Below, in pieces: positions 44,644 through 54,797 of a stretch of 57,292 bases of DNA. The DNA is from Seleniivibrio sp. (GTDB lineage Bacteria > Chrysiogenota > Deferribacteres > Deferribacterales > Geovibrionaceae): the NCBI RefSeq assembly GCF_021209385.1, contig NZ_JAJOIL010000014.1, positions 1 to 57,292 of the forward strand. Reading direction: 5' to 3'. Below the pieces are notes generated by a model that saw only the letters and a program-made list of their open reading frames with translations, searched no databases and was not told the origin of the DNA. Each line of letters begins with the position of its first letter. Position 1 is the first letter of the stretch. Both the position numbers and the translations under genes were made by a program.

Positions 44644-45948
44644 ATGCAAGAAGACAGATTTTCAAACATAACAATTCTTTATGTGGAAGATGAACCTGCT
44701 ATCAGAGAGGGGCTTCAAAGATTTTTTCAACGCCGCTCCGGCACTATTTATCTTGGGGCAAACGGGCAGGAAGGACTTGAGCTTTTCGAGAAGCATAAAC
44801 CTGACATAGTGGTGACGGATATCCGTATGCCTGTTATGGACGGGCTTGCCATGTCACGCAGGATAAAGGAGATATCTCCAAGCACTCCTGTTGTCATAAC
44901 CACAGGTCACAACGACGAAGAATTTCTGCTTAAAGCCATTGATGTGGGTGTTGACAAATATATCAAAAAACCTGTTGATTTCAGGGAACTGATGAAGGTC
45001 ATCCTGCATCTTTCATCTGCCGTACACTATAAAAAACAGCTTGAAGAACAGAACAAGTTTTTCCGTGAGCTGATGGATCTTAACCCGAACTTTCTGGCGA
45101 CAATCGAAGGCACGCAGTGTACATATATAAACGATTCTTTTCTGAGCTTTCTCAAATGTACCGGACTTGAGGATTTCAGCCTTCGTTACGGTTCTCTGGA
45201 CAAGGCTTTTGTGGATAAGGACGATTCATTCTATGCCGGCAAAAAGATAACCGACTGGATAGCAACCGCTGCGGACGACAGGCAGACAAGCCGTATCGTT
45301 GTCATGAGACCGGACACCAGCGTCGACGATGACGAATCCACTTTCATCCTCACCGTAAGGCATGTACCAGGCAAAAACGAATATCTGCTGTCATTTGCCG
45401 ATGTAACCCACCTTGAGATGGAGAAACAGCTCTATATGATACTGTCTCTTCAGGATCCGCTTACGAAAGTATATAACCGTAAAAAATTCTTTGACGAGAT
45501 CGAGAAAGAGGTGGAGAGGGTCAACCGTTACGGACAGAAACTTTCTCTGATAATGATGGATGCAGACTATTTTAAGAACATCAACGATATTTTCGGTCAC
45601 TCTGTGGGCGATAAGGTACTGATACAGCTTACTGAGCTTATCCGCAAAGGAATACGCAAAACGGATATTCTCGCCCGCTACGGAGGCGAGGAATTTGCCG
45701 TACTTATGCCCGGAACGGATGCCGAGGGTGCGTTTGAAATAGCGGACAGACTGCGCAACTCCATAGCATCGTATGAATTTCCAATCTGCAAGGAAGTTAC
45801 CTGCAGTTTCGGTGTCGCCGAGTTCGCAGAGACCGACACCATCGACAGTTTCGTACAGAAAGCAGATATTGCACTTTATGAGGCGAAGAGCAAAGGGCGC
45901 AACAATGCCCAGATGTTTGAAGGCGGCTCATTCAGATGCAGCATGTAA
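44644..45948 (+). CDS. Response regulator with diguanylate cyclase output (REC-PAS-like-GGDEF)
   Basis: The 434-residue protein has a receiver domain with phosphoacceptor Asp59 (VVTDIRMPVMDG), acidic pocket EDE at 15-17 and Lys109. A middle PAS-like region spans about 140-260. The C-terminal GGDEF domain has an active-site YGGEEF signature and an RKTD I-site five residues before it. It should make c-di-GMP when phosphorylated, with product inhibition through the I-site. No partner kinase is adjacent. The start has a weak GGTG ribosome binding site. Confidence 0.95.
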   Translation: MQEDRFSNITILYVEDEPAIREGLQRFFQRRSGTIYLGANGQEGLELFEKHKPDIVVTDIRMPVMDGLAMSRRIKEISPSTPVVITTGHNDEEFLLKAIDVGVDKYIKKPVDFRELMKVILHLSSAVHYKKQLEEQNKFFRELMDLNPNFLATIEGTQCTYINDSFLSFLKCTGLEDFSLRYGSLDKAFVDKDDSFYAGKKITDWIATAADDRQTSRIVVMRPDTSVDDDESTFILTVRHVPGKNEYLLSFADVTHLEMEKQLYMILSLQDPLTKVYNRKKFFDEIEKEVERVNRYGQKLSLIMMDADYFKNINDIFGHSVGDKVLIQLTELIRKGIRKTDILARYGGEEFAVLMPGTDAEGAFEIADRLRNSIASYEFPICKEVTCSFGVAEFAETDTIDSFVQKADIALYEAKSKGRNNAQMFEGGSFRCSM

Positions 45949-46028
45949 ACCTTTCAGTTTAATATTGATTAAAGCTTTGCTGTGTGTTAGTTTCTGGTGT
46001 GGTACAGTGTACCTGACTGGAGTTTATC

Positions 46029-47039
46029 GTGGAAAATCTCTTCAAAAAAGACTTCCTTACGCTTGGCAGACAGGCGGATGATATAAGACAAAAGATGTGG
46101 GGCAAAAAGACTTTTTTTGTCCGCAATCTTCACCTCAACTATACTAATATCTGTGTAAGCAAATGCCGTTTCTGCGCTTTTGCAAAAGATACCGGCGACG
46201 ACGGTTCGTATCTTTATGAAATAGACCACATGGTTAGATATGTAGACGAAAAGGCGCCTGATGCCAGAGAGATACATATAGTCGGCGGTCTTCATCCGGA
46301 TAAACCCTTCAAATTTTACACCGATGCGGTTTCTGCACTGAAAACCGCGTATCCTGACAAAACCATCAAAGCGTTCAGCGCTGTTGAAATAGATTATTTT
46401 TCAAAGATATCAGATCTTTCTGTCGCAGAAGTTCTGAAAGCACTCAAACAGGCAGGGCTTGAGATGATGCCTGGTGGCGGTGCGGAGATATTCGACCCTG
46501 AGGTCAGAAATGTTATCTGTCCCGAAAAGATACCTGCGGAAAGATGGCTTGAAATACACAGAACGGCTCACGGGCTTGGGATAATGACCAACGCCACAAT
46601 GCTTTACGGACATATAGAAAAAGATGAACATAAGATGCGCCACCTTGAGACCTTGCGTACACTGCAAGAGGAAACAGGCGGTATTCAGGCTTTTATCCCG
46701 CTCTCATTTCATCCGGAAAACACCTTTCTGAGTCATATTCCTGCGTCGACAGGTGTTGAAGACCTTAAGACCACAGCCGTTTCCAGAATTGTTCTGGACA
46801 ATGTGCCGCATATAAAGGCTTACTGGGTGATGCTCGGTGAGAAAACCGCTCAGGTTGCTTTGCGCTTCGGTGCGGACGATCTTGACGGAACCATTGTTAA
46901 AGAGAACATAACTCACGCAGCCGGAGCAAAGAGCAGCGATGGGCTTACTGTTAATCAGATGGCTGATTTTGCCCGTTCGGCGGGACTGACCGCTGTGGAG
47001 CGCGATGCTTTTTATAACGAAATAAAGGTATACGGCTGA
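46029..47039 (+). CDS. mqnE: Aminofutalosine synthase MqnE (radical SAM)
   Basis: The 336-residue enzyme joins SAM-derived adenosine to 3-enolpyruvylbenzoate in the futalosine pathway to menaquinone. The radical SAM motif is CVSKCRFC (C-x3-C-x2-C), and the family signatures HIVGGLHPDKPF and MPGGGAEIF are clear. The start is GTG. The other mqn genes are not in the window. It is followed four bases later by an unknown gene. Confidence 0.94.
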   Translation: MENLFKKDFLTLGRQADDIRQKMWGKKTFFVRNLHLNYTNICVSKCRFCAFAKDTGDDGSYLYEIDHMVRYVDEKAPDAREIHIVGGLHPDKPFKFYTDAVSALKTAYPDKTIKAFSAVEIDYFSKISDLSVAEVLKALKQAGLEMMPGGGAEIFDPEVRNVICPEKIPAERWLEIHRTAHGLGIMTNATMLYGHIEKDEHKMRHLETLRTLQEETGGIQAFIPLSFHPENTFLSHIPASTGVEDLKTTAVSRIVLDNVPHIKAYWVMLGEKTAQVALRFGADDLDGTIVKENITHAAGAKSSDGLTVNQMADFARSAGLTAVERDAFYNEIKVYG

Positions 47040-47042
47040 TAT

Positions 47043-47858
47043 ATGGCTGATTATATTTTCTTAAACCCTTCGCCAAATCTGCTGAAAGTTGCAGAGAACG
47101 TCCGCAACAGAGGCTTTGACGTTAAGCTGGTGAAGAACGAGCAATTCCCTGAAATAACGGCGGAGAACGTTCATGTGTTCTTCGACGGCGGATACCGTAC
47201 GTTCTATCAGAACGAACCGGGACTTGGAACCTCCAAGCGCTTTATGAAACTCAAAAAATCGTTCCTGTCCGGTTTCAGTGTGCGCGGAGTTTCAGGCGAA
47301 CTGCGCGGAATTTCAAAAGGACTTGGCTGCGGCGATATAATCGACCTTTCGCTTTTCAGACGGCAGGCGCTTGAGGATAACAACATGGTCACGTCTCCTG
47401 TGTCCAGCGCTTCCAGCTTCTCCGCTATTGCAGAGGATAACGGCAACGCTGTTATCGTTACGGGCTATCTTGAGTTCGTTGCGGGAAGCGAAAAACTTTC
47501 ATTGTACGACACCGATTTTGATATAAACGATGCCCTTGGCAACGACTATATAATTTTCATGTGCGACGGTCGAAGAATTGAAATGTGCCGATCCGGTAAC
47601 AGACTTGTGATAATCGGCAGCAAAAGTTCCGATAACCTCGCATTTTTAAGTTCAAAACTGCATTTTCTGAACAAATTCAGCTTTAAAAGGGTCAAAGAGC
47701 TGGTCATTTCCCGCAACAGGATGCCTTGGGTGATGAACAGTCTGGACAAAAAGCTGATACTGCTTAACGATTTCAGTTATTTTAACATTTCCGTTAAGCT
47801 GACCTCCGAATGGTTTGACAAGGTAGGTAAACAGATATGCGCAGACAGGCAGCGGTAG
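47043..47858 (+). CDS. Uncharacterised protein between mqnE and the Memo-like gene
   Basis: I do not recognise this 271-residue protein. It begins DYIFLNPSPNLLKVAENVRN and has alternating strands and helices, a Ser-rich patch (SSASSFSAI, about residue 120) and no signal peptide, membrane helix or cofactor motif. It starts four bases after mqnE and overlaps the next gene by 22, so it belongs to that transcript. A role with menaquinone or Memo-type chemistry is possible but only from context. Confidence 0.75.
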   Translation: MADYIFLNPSPNLLKVAENVRNRGFDVKLVKNEQFPEITAENVHVFFDGGYRTFYQNEPGLGTSKRFMKLKKSFLSGFSVRGVSGELRGISKGLGCGDIIDLSLFRRQALEDNNMVTSPVSSASSFSAIAEDNGNAVIVTGYLEFVAGSEKLSLYDTDFDINDALGNDYIIFMCDGRRIEMCRSGNRLVIIGSKSSDNLAFLSSKLHFLNKFSFKRVKELVISRNRMPWVMNSLDKKLILLNDFSYFNISVKLTSEWFDKVGKQICADRQR

Positions 47859-48646
47859 CGGGATATTTCTACCCCGCGGATAAAAACGAACTTACAGAAT
47901 TCTTCAAAGAGAACACTTCCAAACTTCCTAAAAAAGATGCCCTGATGGTTATTGTTCCGCATGCCGGTTACATCTATTCAGGCGCCACCGCTTTCAGAAC
48001 TTTGTCGTCAGTTAATATTCCGGAACATGTCGTGATTATGGGACCGAACCACACCGGTGCGGGTGCTGCTGTTTCGGTGTATCCTGAGGGCGAGTGGGAG
48101 ACTCCTTTCGGCGATGTAATAATTGACGGGGAAACAGTGAACACACTTTGTTTGTCAGATATCTTTGAAAGGGACACACAGGCGCATCGCAGAGAACATT
48201 CTCTGGAAGTTATCGTACCTATGCTCAAATTTTTACGTTCTGATGTAAAAATAACATGTATAACTGTAAAAAATATGCATAAAAACACTTTAAAATCTGC
48301 CGCTGAGGTATTATTTTCATCAGTCAGAGACAAAAATGCGCTGGTTGTAGTGAGTTCTGACATGAATCACTTTGAAAATGCGCAGATAACAGAGCAAAAA
48401 GACTCCATTGCACTGGATGCTCTGTTGAAATCCGATGAAAATATGCTGTATAATAGCGTGTTTACGAACAGTATATCGATGTGCGGTATTTTCCCAGCTT
48501 ACATAGGTCTGCATTATTGCGGACTTTGCGGCGCGCATAAGGCGGAACTGGTCGAACACACCCACAGCGGCGTCGTTTCCGGAGACTTTAACAGTGTTGT
48601 GGGCTATGCCGGATTAATATATTCAAAGGTGATTCATGAGAGTTAG
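47837..48646 (+). CDS. MEMO1-family protein (AmmeMemoRadiSam system protein B)
   Basis: The 269-residue protein shows the family's metal-site motifs: VPHAGYIYSG, GPNHTG, REHSLEVIVPML and SSDMNHFE. Memo is related to LigB-type dioxygenases. In bacteria it usually accompanies an AMMECR1 protein and a radical SAM protein, with an unsolved function. Here neither partner is adjacent, although the radical SAM enzyme MqnE is two genes upstream. It overlaps galU by 11 bases. Confidence 0.92.
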   Translation: MRRQAAVAGYFYPADKNELTEFFKENTSKLPKKDALMVIVPHAGYIYSGATAFRTLSSVNIPEHVVIMGPNHTGAGAAVSVYPEGEWETPFGDVIIDGETVNTLCLSDIFERDTQAHRREHSLEVIVPMLKFLRSDVKITCITVKNMHKNTLKSAAEVLFSSVRDKNALVVVSSDMNHFENAQITEQKDSIALDALLKSDENMLYNSVFTNSISMCGIFPAYIGLHYCGLCGAHKAELVEHTHSGVVSGDFNSVVGYAGLIYSKVIHES

Positions 48647-49499
48647 AACAGCAGTATTCCCTGTTGCGGGGCTTGGAACAAGGCTTTTACCTGCGACAAA
48701 ATCCATCCCGAAAGAGATGGTTACATTAATAGACAAACCGCTGATACAGTATGCAGTTGAAGAGGTTATCGCAGCGGGGATAGAACGGGTCATATTTGTT
48801 TCCGCCAGAAGCAAACGCGCTCTGGAGGATTATTTTGATAATACGCCGGAGCTTGAGTATCAGCTTGAGTCTAACGGCAAGGTGAAGGCTCTTGAGGAGA
48901 TGCGCAGAATATCGGAGATGTGCGACATCACATACGTCCGCCAGAAAAACCCCAACGGGCTTGGACATGCGGTTCTCTGCGCAAAGGATGCCGTAGGCAA
49001 TGAACCCTTCGCTGTGATTCTGCCCGACGATATAATAATGAGCAAAGTGCCTGTTACAGCGCAGCTTGTCGAGCAGTTCAACAGGACGAGGAAATCGGTT
49101 ATCTCCCTTATGGAGGTGCCGGACGAGGACACCTCAAAATACGGAATTGTCGTTCCGGGTGAAAGGGTTGACGACAGGATGATGAGATTGGAAGGTATGG
49201 TGGAGAAACCGAAAAAGAACCCGCCCTCAAACCTTGCGATAATCGGAAGATACATCCTGACCAGCGAGGTAATGGACGCTCTTCAGACCATACCACGAGG
49301 TGCCGGCGGGGAGATACAGCTTACTGACGCTATCCTTGAGGTGGCAAAATCAAGCAGAGTATACGGCTATAGTTTTGAAGGAAAAAGGTTTGACTGCGGA
49401 AATAAGTTCGGGCTGTTTGAGGCTGCCGTAAATTTTGCACTGGATAGGGAAGATATGCGCGAACACGCAATGAAAGTTATAAAAGGTATGCAAATCTGA
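48636..49499 (+). CDS. galU: UTP-glucose-1-phosphate uridylyltransferase
   Basis: The 287-residue enzyme makes UDP-glucose for envelope polysaccharides. The nucleotide-binding start VFPVAGLGTRLLPATKSIPK, the PKEM lysine and the EKPKKNPPSNLAIIGRY region are typical of bacterial GalU. It overlaps the Memo-like gene's end and is followed 20 bases later by hsp20. Confidence 0.97.
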   Translation: MRVRTAVFPVAGLGTRLLPATKSIPKEMVTLIDKPLIQYAVEEVIAAGIERVIFVSARSKRALEDYFDNTPELEYQLESNGKVKALEEMRRISEMCDITYVRQKNPNGLGHAVLCAKDAVGNEPFAVILPDDIIMSKVPVTAQLVEQFNRTRKSVISLMEVPDEDTSKYGIVVPGERVDDRMMRLEGMVEKPKKNPPSNLAIIGRYILTSEVMDALQTIPRGAGGEIQLTDAILEVAKSSRVYGYSFEGKRFDCGNKFGLFEAAVNFALDREDMREHAMKVIKGMQI

Positions 49500-49519
49500 C
49501 ACCGTGAGAGGTGGAGCAA

Positions 49520-49927
49520 ATGCACGACAAAATAGAGAAAATTAAATTCATCCACGGATTATTCAAAAAAGAACTGGATGAGCTTTTAAGGTTTGCAAAC
49601 TCTGCCAAAGCAAGTCTGACAGAGACACAGGGTCCCCCGATGGACATTGTTATAAACGATACGGATATCAATATCTATGTCGAACTGCCGGGGCTTTCCG
49701 CTGACGATTTCACCGTTTACCAGCTCGATGACATAGTTGTTGTCGAAGGCATGAGACCGAAAGAATGTATTGAACAGGTACGTTATATCCGTGTTGAGCG
49801 TGAGGCGGTTTGGTTTCGCAGGGTGGTTCGTCTGCCTTTCTGCGTTAACGATTCCGATACCACCGCAAAACTGAAAGACGGTGTACTTACAGTCAGAATA
49901 TCCAGATGTGCTTGTGAACTTGAATGA
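49520..49927 (+). CDS. Small heat shock protein (Hsp20/alpha-crystallin family)
   Basis: The 135-residue protein has an alpha-crystallin domain from about residue 45 (MDIVINDTDINIYVELPGLS) to the end (AKLKDGVLTVRIS). It is an ATP-independent holdase. The ATG at 49520 follows GAGG; a GTG at 49511 is possible. The C-terminal IXI-like extension is short or missing, which may limit oligomer size. It lies just upstream of lon, so chaperone and protease are probably co-expressed. Confidence 0.92.
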   Translation: MHDKIEKIKFIHGLFKKELDELLRFANSAKASLTETQGPPMDIVINDTDINIYVELPGLSADDFTVYQLDDIVVVEGMRPKECIEQVRYIRVEREAVWFRRVVRLPFCVNDSDTTAKLKDGVLTVRISRCACELE

Positions 49928-49943
49928 TTGAGAGGAGATAAAC

Positions 49944-52280
49944 ATGGAACAATTCGAGCAGGAAATAAACATACCCGATGAGCTTCCGCTCCTTCCCGTA
50001 AGGGACATAGTTGTTTTCCCATACATGGTTCTGCCGCTTTATGTCGGCAGGGAACAGAGTATCGCCGCCGTTAACGAGGCGCTGAACGAGGACAGGCTGA
50101 TTTTTCTTGCCTGCCAGAAGGATGCATCCGTTGAGGATCCTGAAAAGGACGAAATATACAAGGTCGGCACAGTTGCCGTCATCCTTCGTATGCTCAAGAT
50201 GCCCGACAGCAGAGTCAAACTGCTGATTCAGGGTATCAAACGTGCGAAGATTACCGATTATGTTGAGAGCGATCAGGGCATGCGCGTTAAGATAGAGCAG
50301 ATAAACGATTCCGTTAAACAGGAGAACATCGACGAGCAGGCACTCCTTCGCCACTCGAAAGAGCTTCTCAGCAAAGCGGTTTCACTTGGCAAACCCATGC
50401 TGCCGGATCTGCTTGCTGTTATAGACAGCATAGACGAACCGGGGAAACTGGCGGATATAATCGTATCCAACCTCGGACTTAAGATGGACGAGGGGCAGGA
50501 AGTTCTTGAGATAGAGAACCCTGTGGACAGACTTAAAAAGGTAGGCGAACTCCTTAACCGCGAAATATCCATTCTGGAAGTTCAGCAGAAGATAATGAAC
50601 GATGCCAGAGGTGAGATAGACAAAAGCCAGAAAGAGTATTTCCTCCGCGAGCAGCTCAAAGCTATCAAAAAAGAGCTGGGTGAAGAGGACGACTTTCAGG
50701 TCGAAATGGATGAGTACGCCAAAAAGATAAAGAAATGCAAAATGCCTAAAAAGGTGAACGACGAGGCAATGAAACAGCTCGACAGGCTGTCGAAGATGCA
50801 TCCCGATTCTGCCGAGGCAACTGTTGCAAGAACGTATCTCGACTGGATGGTGGAAATCCCATGGAGCAAAGCCACCAAAGATATGATAGATATTAAGAAT
50901 GCTAAGAAAATACTGGATGAGGATCACTTCGGTCTGGAAGAGGTGAAGGACAGGATTCTGGACTTCCTCGCTCTGCGCAAGCTGAAAAACGATCTTAAAA
51001 GCCCCATACTTTGTCTCGCGGGACCTCCCGGAGTGGGCAAAACCTCTCTTGGTATGTCAGTCGCAAAAGCAATGGGCAGAAAATACGTCCGTATGTCCCT
51101 TGGCGGCGTTAGGGACGAAGCGGAGATACGCGGTCACAGAAGAACGTATATCGGTGCGCTTCCGGGCAAGATAATTCAGGGGATGAAGACGGCGGGAACT
51201 AACAACCCTGTCTTTATGCTTGATGAAATTGATAAGCTAGGTTCCGACTTCCGGGGCGACCCGTCTTCCGCTCTGCTTGAGGTGCTTGATCCCGTGCAGA
51301 ACGTGTCCTTTACGGATCACTACATGGGCGTGCCTTTCGACCTGTCGAAAGTGCTGTTTATCACCACTGCGAATTACCTCGACCCGATACCTCCGGCGCT
51401 TAAAGACAGGATGGAGATAATCAACATCCCCGGTTATACGGAAGAGGAAAAGATAAAGATTGCTGAAAAATACCTGATACCCAGACAGAAAAAAGAGAAC
51501 GGCATAGACGACCACGACGTGACGTTCACCAAAAAAGCTCTGTCTGAGCTTATTTCAGGCTACACAATGGAGAGCGGACTCCGTAACCTTGAGCGTACTA
51601 TCGGTACGGTGTGCAGAAAGATAGGACGAAAGATAGCGGAGGGCGACAAGGCGGCATCTTTCGTAGTTACGGATAAGTCACTTGAAAAATACCTCGGACC
51701 TATAAAGTTCCTTGGTGAAGACGCTCTGAAAGAGAACGAGGTCGGCGTTGTAACAGGACTTGCGTGGACTCCCGTGGGCGGAGACGTGCTTTTTGTCGAA
51801 TGTACCAAGTTTAAGGGCAAAGGCGCGCTGAACGTTACAGGACAGCTTGGCGATGTTATGAAAGAATCATCCCGTGCCGCAATGACCTATGTCCGTACAA
51901 TCGGCGAGAAATACGGCATAAGCAACGAGGATTTTGAAAACTTTGATATACACGTCCACGTTCCTGCCGGAGCTATACCGAAGGACGGACCCAGTGCTGG
52001 CATTACCATGGCGACAGCTATCCTGTCCTGTCTGACAGGTAAAAAAGTGGAGAAAAGCCTAGCCATGACGGGCGAAATAACCATCACCGGAAAGGTTCTG
52101 CCCATCGGCGGACTTAAGGAAAAACTGCTGGCTGCAAAACGCCACGGCATTAAAAAGGTGCTGGTGCCTGCGAAAAACGAAAAAGACCTCCGCGGTCTTC
52201 CGAAATATGTGACCAAAGCTCTTGAGATAGTTTACGTCAGCACGTTTGACGAAGTTGTTCCACACGCGCTGATTGATTAA
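49944..52280 (+). CDS. lon: ATP-dependent protease Lon
   Basis: The 778-residue protein has all Lon parts: an N-terminal substrate-binding domain (LPLLPVRDIVVFPYMVLPLY), a coiled-coil middle, an AAA+ module (Walker A GPPGVGKTSL, Walker B VFMLDEIDK) and a Ser-Lys protease domain with the nucleophile in PKDGPSAGITMATA. It degrades damaged and regulatory proteins. GAGGAG lies before the ATG. A terminator follows at 52296. Confidence 0.98.
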   Translation: MEQFEQEINIPDELPLLPVRDIVVFPYMVLPLYVGREQSIAAVNEALNEDRLIFLACQKDASVEDPEKDEIYKVGTVAVILRMLKMPDSRVKLLIQGIKRAKITDYVESDQGMRVKIEQINDSVKQENIDEQALLRHSKELLSKAVSLGKPMLPDLLAVIDSIDEPGKLADIIVSNLGLKMDEGQEVLEIENPVDRLKKVGELLNREISILEVQQKIMNDARGEIDKSQKEYFLREQLKAIKKELGEEDDFQVEMDEYAKKIKKCKMPKKVNDEAMKQLDRLSKMHPDSAEATVARTYLDWMVEIPWSKATKDMIDIKNAKKILDEDHFGLEEVKDRILDFLALRKLKNDLKSPILCLAGPPGVGKTSLGMSVAKAMGRKYVRMSLGGVRDEAEIRGHRRTYIGALPGKIIQGMKTAGTNNPVFMLDEIDKLGSDFRGDPSSALLEVLDPVQNVSFTDHYMGVPFDLSKVLFITTANYLDPIPPALKDRMEIINIPGYTEEEKIKIAEKYLIPRQKKENGIDDHDVTFTKKALSELISGYTMESGLRNLERTIGTVCRKIGRKIAEGDKAASFVVTDKSLEKYLGPIKFLGEDALKENEVGVVTGLAWTPVGGDVLFVECTKFKGKGALNVTGQLGDVMKESSRAAMTYVRTIGEKYGISNEDFENFDIHVHVPAGAIPKDGPSAGITMATAILSCLTGKKVEKSLAMTGEITITGKVLPIGGLKEKLLAAKRHGIKKVLVPAKNEKDLRGLPKYVTKALEIVYVSTFDEVVPHALID

Positions 52281-52295
52281 ATATTCAAATATTCA

Positions 52296-52326
52296 AAAAG
52301 CCCTCTTGTATTTCAGGAGGGCTTTT
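52296..52326 (+). terminator. Rho-independent terminator after lon
   Basis: AAAAGCCCTC (52296-52305) pairs with GAGGGCTTTT (52317-52326), with an 11-base loop. Confidence 0.9.
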
Positions 52327-52369
52327 CTTATATTGATGTTGAATATCAATATTTTTTGTCGGAGTTCAT

Positions 52370-54553
52370 ATGTCTTCAAAACTTGTAGAAAAAAACGTGA
52401 ACATAGGCGGAATGACCTGTGCTGCTTGTGTGCGCCGTGTTGAGAAGAAACTCGGAAAGGTCGAAGGGATCAGTTCCGTTGCTGTCAATCTTGCAACGAA
52501 CTCAGCGGCTGTAGAATACGATCCTGCAGTTGTGGACATAGATGACATCGCGCAGGAGATTGAACGTATCGGCTACGTTTACAAAGGCGTGGACAAAGAT
52601 ATCTCCGATGACGAGACGGAAGCTTATTACGCAAAATCGCTGAAGCTGGCGGCTCCTGTTGCTTTCATTGTCTTTCTGTTTTCAATGGTAATAATGCTCC
52701 CGCACAAATATATGCAGATAACCAACTGGGTCATGATGTTCCTGTCACTTTACGTCATGTATTTCGGTGGGCGCTCATTTTATAAGATAGCCTGGAAGAA
52801 TCTGAAAAACCGCACGTCAGATATGAATACTCTGCTGGCGCTGGGCACACTGTCCGCGTTCGGATATTCCGCAGCTGTAACCATTTTTCATGACTTTTTT
52901 ATGCAGCACAACATGGCGCATGTATACTATGATGCGTCAGTGGTTATCATAACTTTCATACTGCTGGGCAAACTGCTTGAGACCAGAGCAAAAAAGAAAG
53001 CTGCCGGCGCCATTGAAGCTCTTCTGAACCTTGCTCCGAAGACAGCTACCGTAATAGAGAACGACGGCGAGCGGGAAGTTGCCGCTTCAACACTTAAAAT
53101 AGATGATGTTATCCGTGTTAAGCCCGGCGGTTCCATAGCCGTTGACGGAATTGTAGAACACGGGCAGGGCAGTGTGGATGAATCCATGCTCACCGGTGAG
53201 TCGGTTCCCGTTTCAAAAAGGGTTGGCGAAAGCCTTTATGCCGGAACAATACTGACATCCGGAACTCTCCTTTATAAAGCGACCTCAGTTGGTACTGATA
53301 CCGTACTTGCGGGTATAATAAAAGCGGTTAAGGGTGCGACAGCATCCAAACCCCGCGTTCAGAGAATGGCGGATCAGGTCTCTTCTGTTTTTGTTCCGGC
53401 GGTTATTCTGATCGCAGGAGCAACCCTTGGACTGTGGATGATTTTCGGCCCCGAACCTGTTCTGACCAACAGCCTGCTGGCGTTCGTATCAGTGCTGATA
53501 GTTGCATGTCCCTGTGCTATGGGGCTTGCAACACCTACAGCCGTTATGGTTGCCACAGGCAGGGGCGCTTCCGAAGGGATACTTGTCAAAAACGGCGAAA
53601 CCCTTGAAAAAGCCTGTAAGGTCAACAGAGTGATATTTGATAAAACGGGTACACTGACAACCGGAAAACTCAGGGTTGAAGACGTGCATACGGCTGTGGG
53701 ATATACAGAAGATAAACTTCTCTCTTATGCCGCATCTCTGGAGACGCTTTCTGAACATCCTCTGGCAAAGGCGGTTGTTGCTTTTGCAAATGGTAAAGGC
53801 GCAGTGATTCATAGCGTTGAAAACTTCATAAACATAGACGGCGAGGGCGTGAAAGGGAGAATAGAAGGCAGAGAAGTTCTTGTCGGTAAACTGGAGTTCC
53901 TGAAAAGCAACGATGTGGAAGCTCCGCAGTCCGGTTTTTCAGGCTCCCATGTATATGTCGCTGTGGATGGAGTCTACGTTGGTGTGTTCGGTGTGGCGGA
54001 CACCGTTAAGGAAGATGCGGTCGATACTGTTGCAAAACTTAAAAAGATGAATATCGTTCCTGTGATAATCTCCGGAGACAATGCAAAGTCTGTGAAGAGC
54101 GTTGCGGAAAAACTTGATATATATGAGTATTTCAGCGGCGTAAGCCCCAAGGGCAAGCTTGAAAAACTCCATGAATACAGAAACAACGGCGACGTTGTTG
54201 CCATGGTAGGCGACGGAATCAACGATGCGGCTGCGCTTGCGGCGAGTGATGTGGGTTTTGCCATGAGCGGCGGAACAGAGGTTGCCATGCAGTCGGGAGA
54301 TATCACTATCATAGGCGACAAAACCGACAGAATTGTAAAAGCTATCAAACTGTCAGGTTATACGCTGGCGATAATCAGAGAGAACCTTTTCTGGGCGTTC
54401 TTTTATAATATAGTATTGATTCCCCTCGCAGCAGGGGCTTTCTATCCGGCTTTCGGCATACGTTTGATGCCTATGTATGCAGGTGTGGCAATGGCGTTTT
54501 CATCCGTAAGCGTTGTGAGCAATTCTTTGAGGCTTAAAATTAAGAAGCTTTGA
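52370..54553 (+). CDS. copA: Copper-translocating P-type ATPase
   Basis: The 727-residue P1B-type ATPase has one N-terminal metal-binding domain (GMTCAACVRRVE), the actuator LTGES, the transmembrane CPC motif (VACPCAMGLATPTA), the phosphorylation site DKTGTLTTGK, SEHPLAKAV in the nucleotide domain and GDGINDAAALAASD. CPC with this layout indicates Cu(I) export. No copper-responsive regulator is adjacent. It converges with a small minus-strand gene and overlaps it by 14 bases. Confidence 0.96.
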   Translation: MSSKLVEKNVNIGGMTCAACVRRVEKKLGKVEGISSVAVNLATNSAAVEYDPAVVDIDDIAQEIERIGYVYKGVDKDISDDETEAYYAKSLKLAAPVAFIVFLFSMVIMLPHKYMQITNWVMMFLSLYVMYFGGRSFYKIAWKNLKNRTSDMNTLLALGTLSAFGYSAAVTIFHDFFMQHNMAHVYYDASVVIITFILLGKLLETRAKKKAAGAIEALLNLAPKTATVIENDGEREVAASTLKIDDVIRVKPGGSIAVDGIVEHGQGSVDESMLTGESVPVSKRVGESLYAGTILTSGTLLYKATSVGTDTVLAGIIKAVKGATASKPRVQRMADQVSSVFVPAVILIAGATLGLWMIFGPEPVLTNSLLAFVSVLIVACPCAMGLATPTAVMVATGRGASEGILVKNGETLEKACKVNRVIFDKTGTLTTGKLRVEDVHTAVGYTEDKLLSYAASLETLSEHPLAKAVVAFANGKGAVIHSVENFINIDGEGVKGRIEGREVLVGKLEFLKSNDVEAPQSGFSGSHVYVAVDGVYVGVFGVADTVKEDAVDTVAKLKKMNIVPVIISGDNAKSVKSVAEKLDIYEYFSGVSPKGKLEKLHEYRNNGDVVAMVGDGINDAAALAASDVGFAMSGGTEVAMQSGDITIIGDKTDRIVKAIKLSGYTLAIIRENLFWAFFYNIVLIPLAAGAFYPAFGIRLMPMYAGVAMAFSSVSVVSNSLRLKIKKL

Positions 54554-54797
54554 CACAGAAGCGCTTCATCTTCGCACCGAGAATCTGTCCGGCAACTGAG
54601 AACAGAAGGAAGAGAGGAATGTATGTCCACGGGGTATGCGTTGCTATGCGGATGACCGCTACGACCGGAATGGGTGCGTGAACGCAGGCGAACCACGCCA
54701 GAGAAAACTTTCTGGTATTGGCTCTTATCCACCCGAAAGGTAAATTCAAAATAAATGCAATCACACAGATTGCAATAACGCCTTGAATTGATGTCAT
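54540..54797 (-). CDS. Small membrane protein of unknown function
   Basis: The 85-residue protein has two or three hydrophobic helices (about residues 5-21, 33-52 and 57-75) separated by NLPFGWIRANTRKFSLAWF, a basic loop that looks conserved. It begins at the ATG at 54797; a longer frame reaches 54875 into the crcB start. The ribosome binding site is weak. It is divergent from crcB and convergent with copA. Confidence 0.7.
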   Translation of the reverse strand: MTSIQGVIAICVIAFILNLPFGWIRANTRKFSLAWFACVHAPIPVVAVIRIATHTPWTYIPLFLLFSVAGQILGAKMKRFCVKAS

